Origin: CAYLRY01 sp964386535
Lineage (GTDB): Bacteria > Chloroflexota > Dehalococcoidia > Dehalococcoidales > UBA3254
Assembly (NCBI GenBank): GCA_964386535.1
Contig: CAYLRY010000058.1
Location: 1 to 13,433 of the forward strand
Reading direction: 5' to 3'
Length of the DNA: 13,433 nt
Part shown: positions 5,223 to 12,974 of the stretch, piece after piece
Numbering within the stretch: position 1 is the first letter of the stretch
Layout of the letters: every line of letters starts with the position of its first letter
The notes under the pieces: generated by a model
The model's input: only the letters and a program-made list of their open reading frames with translations
Told to the model about the DNA's origin: nothing
Databases searched by the model: none
Position numbers and translations under genes: made by a program

Positions 5223-8200
5223 CTAATCTTTTTTGACACTTAGTTTGATAGCATGGCCGCTGAGCTTAACATTTTCCGAATAAGCCCCCGGATCAGGATT
5301 CTCTGATAATAGGCGGTGTGAAAGAGTTTCCTGTTTAATATAATCGGAAAAATCATGCATCACCCTGGTAATATAATCGTCTCCCTCGTAATAGGTCAAT
5401 ATGTAATCCGCAATATCGAAACCGGCTGACTTACGCATGGTCTGTAAACGATGAACTATTTCACGTGCCATGCCCTCTCCGATCAATTCATCAGTCATCC
5501 TGGTATAGACCGCTACGGTTAGATCACCCTCGGAAATGCTGGCATAATCATTTTTATCCAGCAAATCTGCGTTATCCACGAATTCCAGATTTTTAACATT
5601 TAGTTCTTCCAGTACCTGGAGCTTTAGATGTTCCAGTCCTTCGCGCTCTGTCCTTGATTTTAAAGCTACTACAACCTTTGCCAGCGGCTGGCGCACCTTT
5701 ATACCGGCGTTACTTCTGACCGCCCGGCCCAGGCTGCATACTTTACTGGCTAACCGGGTAGATGTTGAGAGGGCTTTGTCAACTTTAGAAAGGTCCGCCA
5801 CGGGGAAATCAGTCAAATGAACACTTTCTACAGCTTCGGGAAAGGCTTGACGTACCAGGTTTTGATAAAGCTCCTCTGCCAGAAACGGCATAAAAGGCGC
5901 CAGCAGCTTTGCCAGAGTAACCAGGCAGGTATAAAGGGTGTTATAAGCCGATAATTTATCTATATCATTTTCGCTCTTCCAGAATCTTCTACGGCTTCTT
6001 CTGACATACCAGTTCGAAAGGTCGTCTACAAAACTTTCGATTTTCCTTCCAGCATCTGTCGGATTGTAATGATCCAGGTCATTATCAACATCCGATACCA
6101 ATTGATTCAGCTCTGATATAATCCAGCGATCCAGTTCTGCTTTGGATGATTCTTCCGTTTGCGACCGGGGGATATAATTATCTATATTGGCATACATCAC
6201 AAAAAAGGAATACACATTCCAAAGAATCAATTGAAAACGGCGGGTGATCTCTGCTACTGCATCGTCAGAAAACCTTTTCACATTTCCCGGAGGTCCAGAA
6301 GTTAAGCAGTACCAGCGTAAAGCGTCCGAACCATATTTATTGATTATGGTCCATGGTTCTACCACGTTACCCCGGCTTTTGCTCATCTTTTCACCGGTAG
6401 CATCCAGAATATGCCCCAGGCAAATGACATTATTAAAAGCAGGTTTCTTAAATAAAAGAGTGGAAAGAGCATGCAGGCTATAAAACCAGCCACGGGTCTG
6501 ATCAACGGCTTCACAGATATAATCGGCCGGAAAACGATTATCTTCCATCATAGTGCGACTGCCTGGATCGAATGGATAATGGTACTGTGCGATCGGCATA
6601 TCACCGGAATCCAGCCAGCAATCGATCACTTCCGGTACTCGCTGCATTTGACCCTGGCAGGAAGAACAGGTCAATTTGATTTCATCAACATTTGGCCTGT
6701 GCAATCCCAGTTGATTGTTTTCCACGATTGCAGGATCTATTCCAGATTTCTGGCATAATTCGCCGATACTGCCGATGCATTCCTGTTTCCCGCAGGTTTC
6801 ACATCGCCAGATCGGTAAAGGAGTTCCCCAGTATCTTTCCCGGGAAAAGGCCCAATCTACGTTATTTTCCAGCCAGTCCCCGAAACGGCCCTTTTTAATG
6901 TGTTCAGGATACCAGTTAATGTTCTCGTTATTGGCTATCAACTCGTTTTTAACAGCAGTGGTTCTTATATACCAGGTCTGCTTGGCATAATAAAGAAGCG
7001 GAGTACTACAACGCCAGCAAAACGGGTAGGTGTGGCGTACGGTTTCGCTTTTATACATTAATCCACGGGACGTTAAGTCGGCTATTATTTCTTTATCGGC
7101 GTTTTTTACAAATTTACCAGCAAAGGAATAAGTGCCGGTTATTTTGCCCTGCAAATCAACCTGTTGTACAAAATCCAGGTCTTTTTCCAACCCTGCCTCA
7201 AAATCTACCTCGCCAAAAGCCGGGGCTACATGAACAATCCCGGTACCTTCTTCCATAGTCACAAAATCCGTGTTGATAACACGGTAAAAAAGGTTTTCGT
7301 CAATAGGTTGGCTCTTGAAAACCTTCCGCTCACCGCCATCAGGGCTAATAACAGCTTCGGGTCTCTTCCTTTCAACGCCGTATTTATGCGGATTAAAAAG
7401 CGGTTCATATGTTATGTCAACTAAATCACTGCCTTTTAGAGTAGCCACAGTCTCATAAGCTTTGCTCGCAGTACGCTCTTGGAGTTTCTCTGCCAAAATC
7501 AGGTAATCATTTCCTGTATCCATTATGATATAATTCGATCCAGCAGCTACTGCCAGGGCTGTATTTCCCGGCAGGGTCCAGGGAGTGGTTGTCCATGCCA
7601 GCAGAAAGACCGGTTTTTGGGCCATGAGTGAGGATATAACAGCATTACCAGTTTTCAATACCTTGAATTTAACGTATACTGACGGATCTTCTGTATTCTC
7701 TTCATATCCCTGGGCTACTTCATGTGAACTTAATGAAGTGCCGCAACGCGGACAATGAGGCGTTACCCGGTATCCCTGGTAGATTAACTCCCTATCCCAG
7801 AGTTGCTTAATTGTCCACCATACTGTTTCCATATAGGCGTTATCCATGGTTACATACGGGTGCTCCAAATCCACCCAGTACCCTATACGCTCCGTCATTG
7901 CGTCCCAGTTCTTGAGATAGCCTGCCACACTTTCTTTGCATTTTTGATTAAATTTACCAATACCGTATTCTTCAATCTGAGTTTTACTGGAAAGGCCTAA
8001 TTTTTTTTCTACCTCCAGCTCCACCGGCAGTCCATGGGTATCCCAGCCAGCTATTCGCGGTGCATAATAACCCTTCATGACTTTATATCTGGGTATTACA
8101 TCTTTGAATACACGAGCCAGAACATGATGAATGCCGGGATTTCCATTAGCTGTCGGAGGGCCTTCATATAAAGTAAATCTACGTTTACCCAGCCGTGCAT

Positions 8201-8297
8201 CCAGACTCTTTTGAAATATAGCTCTTTCTTTCCAAAAAGGTAAAAGACTTTCCTCTAACTTTGGGAAGTTAACTTTACTGGTTACCGGTTTAAACAT
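5223..8297 (-). CDS. ileS: isoleucyl-tRNA synthetase, eukaryote-like (type 2) class
   Basis: Charges tRNA-Ile with isoleucine in the cytosol. The class I signature motifs are present: GIHH (the HIGH motif, about residues 55-58) inside EGPPTANGNPGIHHVLAR, and KMSKS at residues 637-641. The editing (CP1) domain lies between them, with TTTPWTLPGNTALAV and GTGIVHVAPAFGEVD. The DQTRGWFYSLH block before KMSKS is also clear. The sequence GWDTHGLPVELEVEKKLG and the lack of a C-terminal CxxC zinc finger place it in the eukaryote-like class, which is generally less sensitive to mupirocin than bacterial type 1. The frame stays open upstream to 8393, but I start at ATG 8297: it has AGGAAGGG just before it, gives the standard N-terminus and 1024 residues, and the upstream stretch is the T-box leader. 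Confidence 0.97.
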   Translation of the reverse strand: MFKPVTSKVNFPKLEESLLPFWKERAIFQKSLDARLGKRRFTLYEGPPTANGNPGIHHVLARVFKDVIPRYKVMKGYYAPRIAGWDTHGLPVELEVEKKLGLSSKTQIEEYGIGKFNQKCKESVAGYLKNWDAMTERIGYWVDLEHPYVTMDNAYMETVWWTIKQLWDRELIYQGYRVTPHCPRCGTSLSSHEVAQGYEENTEDPSVYVKFKVLKTGNAVISSLMAQKPVFLLAWTTTPWTLPGNTALAVAAGSNYIIMDTGNDYLILAEKLQERTASKAYETVATLKGSDLVDITYEPLFNPHKYGVERKRPEAVISPDGGERKVFKSQPIDENLFYRVINTDFVTMEEGTGIVHVAPAFGEVDFEAGLEKDLDFVQQVDLQGKITGTYSFAGKFVKNADKEIIADLTSRGLMYKSETVRHTYPFCWRCSTPLLYYAKQTWYIRTTAVKNELIANNENINWYPEHIKKGRFGDWLENNVDWAFSRERYWGTPLPIWRCETCGKQECIGSIGELCQKSGIDPAIVENNQLGLHRPNVDEIKLTCSSCQGQMQRVPEVIDCWLDSGDMPIAQYHYPFDPGSRTMMEDNRFPADYICEAVDQTRGWFYSLHALSTLLFKKPAFNNVICLGHILDATGEKMSKSRGNVVEPWTIINKYGSDALRWYCLTSGPPGNVKRFSDDAVAEITRRFQLILWNVYSFFVMYANIDNYIPRSQTEESSKAELDRWIISELNQLVSDVDNDLDHYNPTDAGRKIESFVDDLSNWYVRRSRRRFWKSENDIDKLSAYNTLYTCLVTLAKLLAPFMPFLAEELYQNLVRQAFPEAVESVHLTDFPVADLSKVDKALSTSTRLASKVCSLGRAVRSNAGIKVRQPLAKVVVALKSRTEREGLEHLKLQVLEELNVKNLEFVDNADLLDKNDYASISEGDLTVAVYTRMTDELIGEGMAREIVHRLQTMRKSAGFDIADYILTYYEGDDYITRVMHDFSDYIKQETLSHRLLSENPDPGAYSENVKLSGHAIKLSVKKD

Positions 8298-8312
8298 TTT
8301 TTCCCTTCCTAA

Positions 8313-8340
8313 TAAAAAATCCCGTCCTGAGGGACGGGAA
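8313..8340 (-). terminator. T-box attenuator terminator before ileS
   Basis: The arms TCCCGTCC (8339-8332 on the minus strand) and GGACGGGA (8327-8320) have a 4-base loop, with six T after the stem (8319-8314). It sits just before the ileS Shine-Dalgarno sequence. Confidence 0.9.
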
Positions 8341-8576
8341 TAAACAGTCCGCGGTACCACCCTAATTCCTCTGTTATAGGCAGAAGCGCTCAAAAAGACA
8401 CTCTTTTATGTCCTCGTCAAGATAACGGCAGACGGCTCCGGTCAAGCTTAATCAGTATTAAAACTTTTCGGTTGACAGCTCAGGAGTGATATTCAGAGGG
8501 GCAATCATCTCTGCTTTCACTGTCCCAGATTCGCTGGCTGATTACCAATACTCTTACTCTTCTCCCTCAAAGCTTT
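8313..8576 (-). promoter_or_regulatory. T-box riboswitch, Ile (AUC) specifier, upstream of ileS
   Basis: Read on the minus strand, the stem I base pairs AAAGCTTT (8576-8569) with AAAGTTTT (8467-8460). The specifier region reads CTGAAT-ATC-ACT, with ATC at 8490-8488, an isoleucine codon that matches ileS. The canonical AGGGTGGTACCGCGG is at 8363-8349, followed by a GC-rich terminator. Its AGGG can pair with the CCCT of the terminator stem to form the antiterminator. The stem I base is the same sequence as in the Trp T-box at 2144-2257. Confidence 0.95.
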
Positions 8577-8585
8577 TACATTTTT

Positions 8586-8622
8586 AAAAAAACAGGTTTA
8601 CTTACTATTTTTTGGTAAAACC
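8586..8622 (-). terminator. possible weak terminator at the end of jag
   Basis: GGTTTTAC (8622-8615) can pair with GTAAACC (8601-8595), with one bulge and a 13-base loop, and is followed by TG and seven T (8592-8586). The stem is AT-rich and overlaps the jag stop. It may partly separate the ribosomal/yidC unit from ileS, for which I find no clear promoter in this gap. Confidence 0.3.
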
Positions 8623-9269
8623 ACCACTTTACGTGATTCTCCTTCACCTGTACTCTCGGTGATAACATCTGGATCGTTAGCTAAAGTCAGGTGAATAATC
8701 CGTCTCTCAAAGGGTAACATAGGCTCCAGTTTTAAAGAAGACTTTTTTGCTTTAACCTGCTGAGACACATTTAAAGCCAAAGTACGCAGGTCTTCATAAC
8801 GGCGCTGCTTATAATTTTCCACATCAATAATTATAGGAGATTTGGATTTGGCTTTCCTGGAAAAAATCAAACGGACCAGATATTGTAAAGCATCCAGGGT
8901 TTGCCCTCTTCTTCCAATCAAAATACCCAAATCGCTACCGCTAATGTTTAAAATAATTGAATTGGATTCTCCTTCTTCGGAAATTGGGAACGAATGATCT
9001 TGAATTTCTATCTTGGCTTTAACACCCAATTTGCTCAGGAGATTGTCTAAAATGTCAGCGGCTATTTGGGCTGTTTTATCATCTCCGTTATCGGGTTTTT
9101 CAATCTGACGAACGCTGATACGTGCATCTTCAGAACCTATTCCTAATATTCCGCTTCTACCTTCATTGATTACTGTTATTTCAATCTCTTCCAAACCAAC
9201 GTTTAATTGCGCTAGAGCCTTTTTGGTCGCTTCCTCCACTGTCTTCGCGCATATCTCCAGATTTTCCAT
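8598..9269 (-). CDS. jag: Jag/KhpB-type RNA-binding protein (SpoIIIJ-associated)
   Basis: Cytosolic RNA-binding protein usually encoded next to yidC; in Gram-positive bacteria it works with KhpA in cell-envelope growth control. The domains appear in family order: Jag-N (residues 1-55, with the GRSGILGIGSEDARI segment), a KH domain (about 85-150) with the GxxG loop in LIGRRGQTLDALQYLV, and a C-terminal R3H domain with the arginine and histidine in PFERRIIHLTL (about 187-195). At 223 residues the length is normal. The ATG is preceded by GAAGGA at seven bases and lies inside the 3' end of yidC in another frame, giving an 89-base overlap, so translation is probably coupled to yidC. Confidence 0.95.
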   Translation of the reverse strand: MENLEICAKTVEEATKKALAQLNVGLEEIEITVINEGRSGILGIGSEDARISVRQIEKPDNGDDKTAQIAADILDNLLSKLGVKAKIEIQDHSFPISEEGESNSIILNISGSDLGILIGRRGQTLDALQYLVRLIFSRKAKSKSPIIIDVENYKQRRYEDLRTLALNVSQQVKAKKSSLKLEPMLPFERRIIHLTLANDPDVITESTGEGESRKVVVLPKNSK

Positions 9270-10122
9270 TGTTTAGTCCTTCTTTATGTGTAGAATCCTC
9301 GATGTTTTTAGGCGTTTCTTTCTTTGGTGTGGATTCTAAAGCTAAACGTTTCTTTAACTTCTGATCTCTTCCGGATCCTCCACCAGGGGATGAGGAAGAT
9401 TTGCCGAACTTAAAATTCAAACCGCCCCACCCGGTTACATAATATTGAACAACGATTGAGAATATGTTTGATACCACCCAGTATAGCGCCAGCCCGCTGG
9501 GAAAGGATAAACTGAAAAAGGTGAACATGATAGGCATCATCCAAAGCATCATCTGAGTTTGCTGCGCCTGGCGTGGGTCCTGTACAGTAGGCGTTACCAT
9601 TTTTTGCTGGATCCACATGGTAACTCCCACGAGTATTGCGATAATGGCATTTGGATTAGCCAGGTTAAGCCCCAGGAAATAATTATTCAAAGGTAATTCG
9701 GCTAGTGGGGCCGCCCAGGAATAAAAATAGCGTGATAAATTTAAAAGCGCTTCAGGGTTAACCGCCAGAGATAGAATGATGGCCTGATAAAGCGCGATCC
9801 AGATGGGAAATTGGATTATCATGGGAACAGCGCAGCCGATAGGGTTGATACCTGATTCTTTATACAACTGCATCTGCTCTTGGGCCAGCTTTTGCTTATC
9901 CTTGGCATACTTTTTTTGCAATTCTAAAAGTTTGGGCTGCAAGCTGGACATGGCCTTGGTAGAATGGAGCTGTTTTAAGGTCAAAGGTAATAAAACAAAG
10001 CGCACAATCAGGGTCAATGCAATAATGGTCAGTCCGAAATTGTTAAACAGCACATGAGAGATTGCCAGCAGGACATTGATCATCGGCTGCAATATAATGA
10101 TATCCCAAGCGCCAAGATTCAA
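9181..10122 (-). CDS. yidC: membrane protein insertase YidC/Oxa1
   Basis: Inserts membrane proteins, alone or with SecYEG. The 313-residue protein is the short form without the P1 periplasmic domain and starts near TM1. TM1 is at about residues 28-48 with the groove arginine at Arg41 (LIVRFVLLPL). The charged cytosolic hairpin spans about 50-92, and TM2 (PMIIQFPIWIALYQA) about 100-121. TM3 is at about 159-176, and TM4/TM5 lie within 191-230 (PIMFTFFSLSFPSGLALYWVVSNI). A hydrophilic, Lys-rich tail follows from 240. The start is TTG with GAGGT eight bases upstream; an internal ATG at residue 14 would remove the N-terminal amphipathic segment. The last 29 codons overlap jag. A lipobox is absent, unlike Bacillus SpoIIIJ. 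Confidence 0.95.
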   Translation of the reverse strand: MNLGAWDIIILQPMINVLLAISHVLFNNFGLTIIALTLIVRFVLLPLTLKQLHSTKAMSSLQPKLLELQKKYAKDKQKLAQEQMQLYKESGINPIGCAVPMIIQFPIWIALYQAIILSLAVNPEALLNLSRYFYSWAAPLAELPLNNYFLGLNLANPNAIIAILVGVTMWIQQKMVTPTVQDPRQAQQTQMMLWMMPIMFTFFSLSFPSGLALYWVVSNIFSIVVQYYVTGWGGLNFKFGKSSSSPGGGSGRDQKLKKRLALESTPKKETPKNIEDSTHKEGLNNGKSGDMREDSGGSDQKGSSAIKRWFGRD

Positions 10123-10151
10123 TTTATTTTACCTCATTCTTACAAAGTAGC

Positions 10152-10176
10152 AGCAGTAATTTAATATCCTACTGCT
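10152..10176. repeat. inverted repeat in the yidC 5' gap
   Basis: AGCAGTA (10152-10158) and TACTGCT (10170-10176) pair perfectly around an 11-base loop, between the PQQ-protein stop and the yidC Shine-Dalgarno sequence. There is no T-run right after the stem on the minus strand, so a terminator is unlikely. It could be an mRNA-processing or stability hairpin. Confidence 0.35.
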
Positions 10177-10192
10177 TATTTTATTGTTATTT

Positions 10193-11380
10193 TTATTGCG
10201 ATTTCAAAGATATTGTTGCTGATAATACATTATTTTTTACATTTACCGAATATATGTTATTATCCGAGGCATTGATATAGACCATATCATTAATGGCAGC
10301 CAGTGGGGAAGTAACTTCAACACCAGATGGTAAAGCAGCTACCTGCTTTTTGTTATCGGTTTTACTAAAATTAGCTGGGGTAGTATCCAGAGCCCAGATT
10401 TTAGCATCTTCAGTAGCTACTATTACTTGATTGTTGGCAATCACGGGCCAGGAAGCAACCTGTCCGCCAATATCATAAGTAACCACATTGCGCCCTTCTT
10501 CACTCAGACCATAGACTTTGTTATCCAGGCAGGGAGCATAAATTATGCCATTCTTGATTACGGGTTTAGCCCAGAACCAGTTATTCCCGGTAAACCGCCA
10601 TTTCTCTTTGCCGTCAGCCGCATTGATGGCATAAAAATTACGATCAAGGGATCCTATGTAAACAGTTCCGTTTTGTATAACTGCCGGGGCGACATTGGTA
10701 GAACCGGTATTAAATCTCCACTTCTCAGTTCCAGTAGCAGCATCAATAGCGAATACTGTTTTGTTAAATGAGCCGATAATAAGCAAATTATTATCTATAA
10801 CCGGTGTGGCCCATATTTCACCACCGGTATTGAATTTCCATTTTTCTGCTCCGGTAGCTATATCAAGAGCATAGACATAGCCATCAGTACATCCGAAATA
10901 TAACAGGTTACCGGAAATAACCACGGCACTGATAATGGGCTTCAAATAACCTTCAATGGGATATATCCACCTTTGTTCTAACGTAGCTGCGGTGTAAGCG
11001 TAAATTTTTCCATTGTAGCCGGCTATGAAAGCCAGTTTACCTAGTACCGGTACTTCAGCCAAAGCCGGAGTTCCGTAAATAGCTACTGCTGTTACACTAC
11101 CTCCGCAGGCAGAGCCGCCAAAACAGGAGTAACCGCCTGTGCTGGCTACTTTAATAGGATCAGCACGATCCACTACAATATTTTTATTTGAGTCAACAGC
11201 AATCAATCGCCCTTCTTTGGATCCTGTATACATGAGCCCGTCATCAGACACAGCGATGCCTGACCACCCTATGGCTGACATACCCCTGACGCAGCCGGTA
11301 AAAAGTATGGAACAAACAATAACGAGCGCCAATAAAATTGATACCAGGGCTATTGCTTTTTTATTCCGTTTTAAATTCAA
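10193..11380 (-). CDS. PQQ-repeat beta-propeller lipoprotein, BamB-like fold
   Basis: Probable exported lipoprotein. A basic N-terminus and a hydrophobic stretch end at LFTGC, with Cys30 the likely lipidation site. The rest consists of beta-propeller blades of the PQQ/quinoprotein type: repeated units such as YALDIATGAEKWKFNTG, FAIDAATGTEKWRFNTG and YAINAADGKEKWRFTG, each followed by a PVI-N-G-IYIGS-type strand pair. I count at least five clear repeats. No enzymatic residues of a quinoprotein dehydrogenase are evident, so a scaffold or interaction role like that of BamB is more likely. The start is TTG with GGGGGT about eight bases before. It sits between yidD and yidC in the same operon, which suggests a link to membrane protein biogenesis, but its function is unknown. 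Confidence 0.88.
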   Translation of the reverse strand: MNLKRNKKAIALVSILLALVIVCSILFTGCVRGMSAIGWSGIAVSDDGLMYTGSKEGRLIAVDSNKNIVVDRADPIKVASTGGYSCFGGSACGGSVTAVAIYGTPALAEVPVLGKLAFIAGYNGKIYAYTAATLEQRWIYPIEGYLKPIISAVVISGNLLYFGCTDGYVYALDIATGAEKWKFNTGGEIWATPVIDNNLLIIGSFNKTVFAIDAATGTEKWRFNTGSTNVAPAVIQNGTVYIGSLDRNFYAINAADGKEKWRFTGNNWFWAKPVIKNGIIYAPCLDNKVYGLSEEGRNVVTYDIGGQVASWPVIANNQVIVATEDAKIWALDTTPANFSKTDNKKQVAALPSGVEVTSPLAAINDMVYINASDNNIYSVNVKNNVLSATISLKSQ

Positions 11381-11405
11381 CTAAAAATTACCCCCAGTTT
11401 TTATG

Positions 11406-11615
11406 TTATGGTACCGGGTCATAACCACCTTCATGAAAAGGATGGCAGCGCGCTATTCGTTTTACGCCCATCCAGATTCCTTTCCAGAGCCCAAATTTGC
11501 TGATCGCCTCGAACGTATATTGAGAACAGGTAGGTGTATAACGGCATTGCGGCGGTAATATCTGAGATATTGTCGCCTGATAAAATCTTATCATTCCCAG
11601 TGCTGTTTTTTTCAC
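11406..11615 (-). CDS. yidD: membrane protein insertion efficiency factor YidD
   Basis: Small membrane-associated protein that aids YidC-dependent insertion. The 69 residues show the full family pattern: FYQATISQILPPQCRYTPTC with SQYTFEAI after it, then GVKRIARCHPFHEGGYDPVP, including the three conserved cysteines. The start is GTG, one base after the rnpA stop, so translation is probably coupled. Order rnpA-yidD-(PQQ protein)-yidC matches the usual operon apart from the inserted lipoprotein gene. Confidence 0.96.
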   Translation of the reverse strand: MKKTALGMIRFYQATISQILPPQCRYTPTCSQYTFEAISKFGLWKGIWMGVKRIARCHPFHEGGYDPVP

Positions 11616-11616
11616 C

Positions 11617-11949
11617 TTAATTCGCTAATAAATGAGCCCTGTTTAAAAGACTGTTCAATGACCTGTTTAGCAGATAAAAATTACTATCTGCCGCTGGATT
11701 ACGCGCAATTACAACAATATCCCAACCTGGACTCAGAGGCTCGGACCTGATAATTGAACGGATCCTCCGCTTTATCCTATTGCGGATAACAGCTTTACCC
11801 ACATGTTTACTAACAGAAATGCCAAAACGGGAAAAACCTAAATTATTTGGATACGCTTTTAATACCAAAAGACGGTCTGCCTGAGTGCAACCGCTTTTGT
11901 ATACCAGGGTAAACTGTTCAGGTTTGGTGAGGTATTCCTCCCCCTTCAT
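11617..11949 (-). CDS. rnpA: ribonuclease P protein component
   Basis: Protein subunit of RNase P, which trims the 5' leader from pre-tRNAs. The 110 residues include LTKPEQFTLVYKSG near the N-terminus and the RNR signature in GKAVIRNRIKRRIRSIIR (about residues 50-70), followed by DIVVIARNPAA. The gene lies 25 bases after rpmH and one base before yidD, the near-universal arrangement. The Shine-Dalgarno sequence before the ATG is weak (AGAG), so expression may depend on coupling to rpmH. Confidence 0.95.
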   Translation of the reverse strand: MKGEEYLTKPEQFTLVYKSGCTQADRLLVLKAYPNNLGFSRFGISVSKHVGKAVIRNRIKRRIRSIIRSEPLSPGWDIVVIARNPAADSNFYLLNRSLNSLLNRAHLLAN

Positions 11950-11974
11950 AAATTGACTCTATAAGAAGGCCAAA

Positions 11975-12118
11975 CTAGACTACAGTTAATCTTTTACGTC
12001 CTCTAAGCCGTCTGGCTTTTAAAACATCCTGTCCACCGCGAGTACTCATTCTCTTTAAAAAACCATGCTCTCTCTTGCGTGGAATTTTTTTAGGTTGCCA
12101 TGTCCTTTTTGTAGCCAC
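11975..12118 (-). CDS. rpmH: 50S ribosomal protein L34
   Basis: A 47-residue basic protein of the large ribosomal subunit. Translation from GTG gives MATKRTWQPKKIPRKREHGF and then LKRMSTRGGQDVLKARRLRG, ending RKRLTVV. This matches the L34 core pattern (TxQPkxxxRkRxHGFxxRMxTxxGrxvLxxRRxKGRxxL). GTG is preceded by AAGGG with six to seven bases between. It follows rpsR after 30 bases and precedes rnpA. Small size and the GTG start make it easy to miss. Confidence 0.97.
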   Translation of the reverse strand: MATKRTWQPKKIPRKREHGFLKRMSTRGGQDVLKARRLRGRKRLTVV

Positions 12119-12148
12119 TGTTATCCCTTACTTTCGTTATTTAATAAA

Positions 12149-12448
12149 TTAAAATCTTATTCCTACGCCGCCGGTCCTGTTGATATGTCCGGGAACATAA
12201 GGAATTAATGCCAAATGCCGGGCCCTTTTTATTGCCACAGCTAAAGCCCTCTGATGCTTTGCACAGGTACCTGTTTTCCGCCGCGGGTCAATCTTTCCCC
12301 GGTCTGAAATATACTGACGCATCTTTAAAGCATCTTTATAATCAATGGTATTAATTTTTTCACTGCAGAAGGCGCATACTTTTCGCTTGGGTACGTATTT
12401 GGATCCTTCCCATTTTCTCTTTGGTCTTGCCATTTTGGTATCATTCAC
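12149..12448 (-). CDS. rpsR: 30S ribosomal protein S18
   Basis: Small-subunit protein that pairs with S6 on the platform. It shows KRKVCAFCSEK with the CxxC pair (about residues 25-28), IDYKDALKMRQYISDRGKI, and the core TGTCAKHQRALAVAIKRARHLALIPYV. The length (99 aa) is slightly above that of short S18 forms because of an N-terminal extension. The start is a GTG at 12448 with AGGGAG about 10 bases before. An in-frame ATG at 12433 (MARPKRKW) is the alternative but has no ribosome-binding site at a suitable distance. It belongs to the classical rpsF-ssb-rpsR operon. Confidence 0.96.
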   Translation of the reverse strand: MNDTKMARPKRKWEGSKYVPKRKVCAFCSEKINTIDYKDALKMRQYISDRGKIDPRRKTGTCAKHQRALAVAIKRARHLALIPYVPGHINRTGGVGIRF

Positions 12449-12504
12449 GATAATCTAACTCCCTAACTGATTGATATTATTTTTCAATTAAATGTCCTAA
12501 ATAA

Positions 12505-12957
12505 TTAAAAAGGTATGTCCTGTGGTTCTATATCACCGGTGTCACTCTCAGCAAACTTGTCCTCAACCATGGGAGCAGAGGCTTTTCTATCCAAAAAAAT
12601 CACTCTTTCTGCAGTAATCTCCACACGCGAACGTTTCACGCCATCCTGTCCTTCCCATGTACGGTTGTGCAATCTACCTTCAACATATACCTTCTGACCC
12701 TTAGTAAGGTATTGATTGCAGGTTTCAGCCAGACGAGTCCAAGTGACAATTGTAAACCATTCGGTTTCTTCTTTCCGTTCACCGTCAGGTGTATTATAAA
12801 CCCGGTTAGTAGCTACGTTGAAAGTAGTTACAGGGTTCCCAGCAGAAGTAAAACGCATCTCTGGGTCGCCCCCCAGATTGCCAATGATCATGGCTTTATT
12901 CAGACTGCTACTGCCACCAGATCTCATATTATCCCTTTTGGGCTGCTGATTAACCAT
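12505..12957 (-). CDS. ssb: single-stranded DNA-binding protein
   Basis: Binds single-stranded DNA during replication and repair. The OB-fold (about residues 18-125) shows LNKAMIIGNLGGDPEMRFT, then TTFNVATNR, EWFTIVTWTRLAE and KVYVEGRLHNRTW. The short linker ends in the acidic tip DIEPQDIPF, which recruits partner proteins. At 150 residues it has normal length, with an N-terminal extension of about 17 residues before the OB-fold. The gene starts 17 bases after the rpsF stop, behind AGGGGG, as in most rpsF-ssb-rpsR operons. Confidence 0.96.
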   Translation of the reverse strand: MVNQQPKRDNMRSGGSSSLNKAMIIGNLGGDPEMRFTSAGNPVTTFNVATNRVYNTPDGERKEETEWFTIVTWTRLAETCNQYLTKGQKVYVEGRLHNRTWEGQDGVKRSRVEITAERVIFLDRKASAPMVEDKFAESDTGDIEPQDIPF

Positions 12958-12974
12958 AGGTATAAAACCCCCTG

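Noticed and set aside
6244..6990. Several plus-strand ORFs opposite ileS
   Set aside because: They are complements of conserved synthetase coding sequence and have no recognisable domains.
8298..8393. N-terminal extension of IleS by 32 residues (frame open to 8393)
   Set aside because: The stretch coincides with the T-box sequence and terminator, and a strong Shine-Dalgarno sequence precedes ATG 8297, which gives the family-standard N-terminus.
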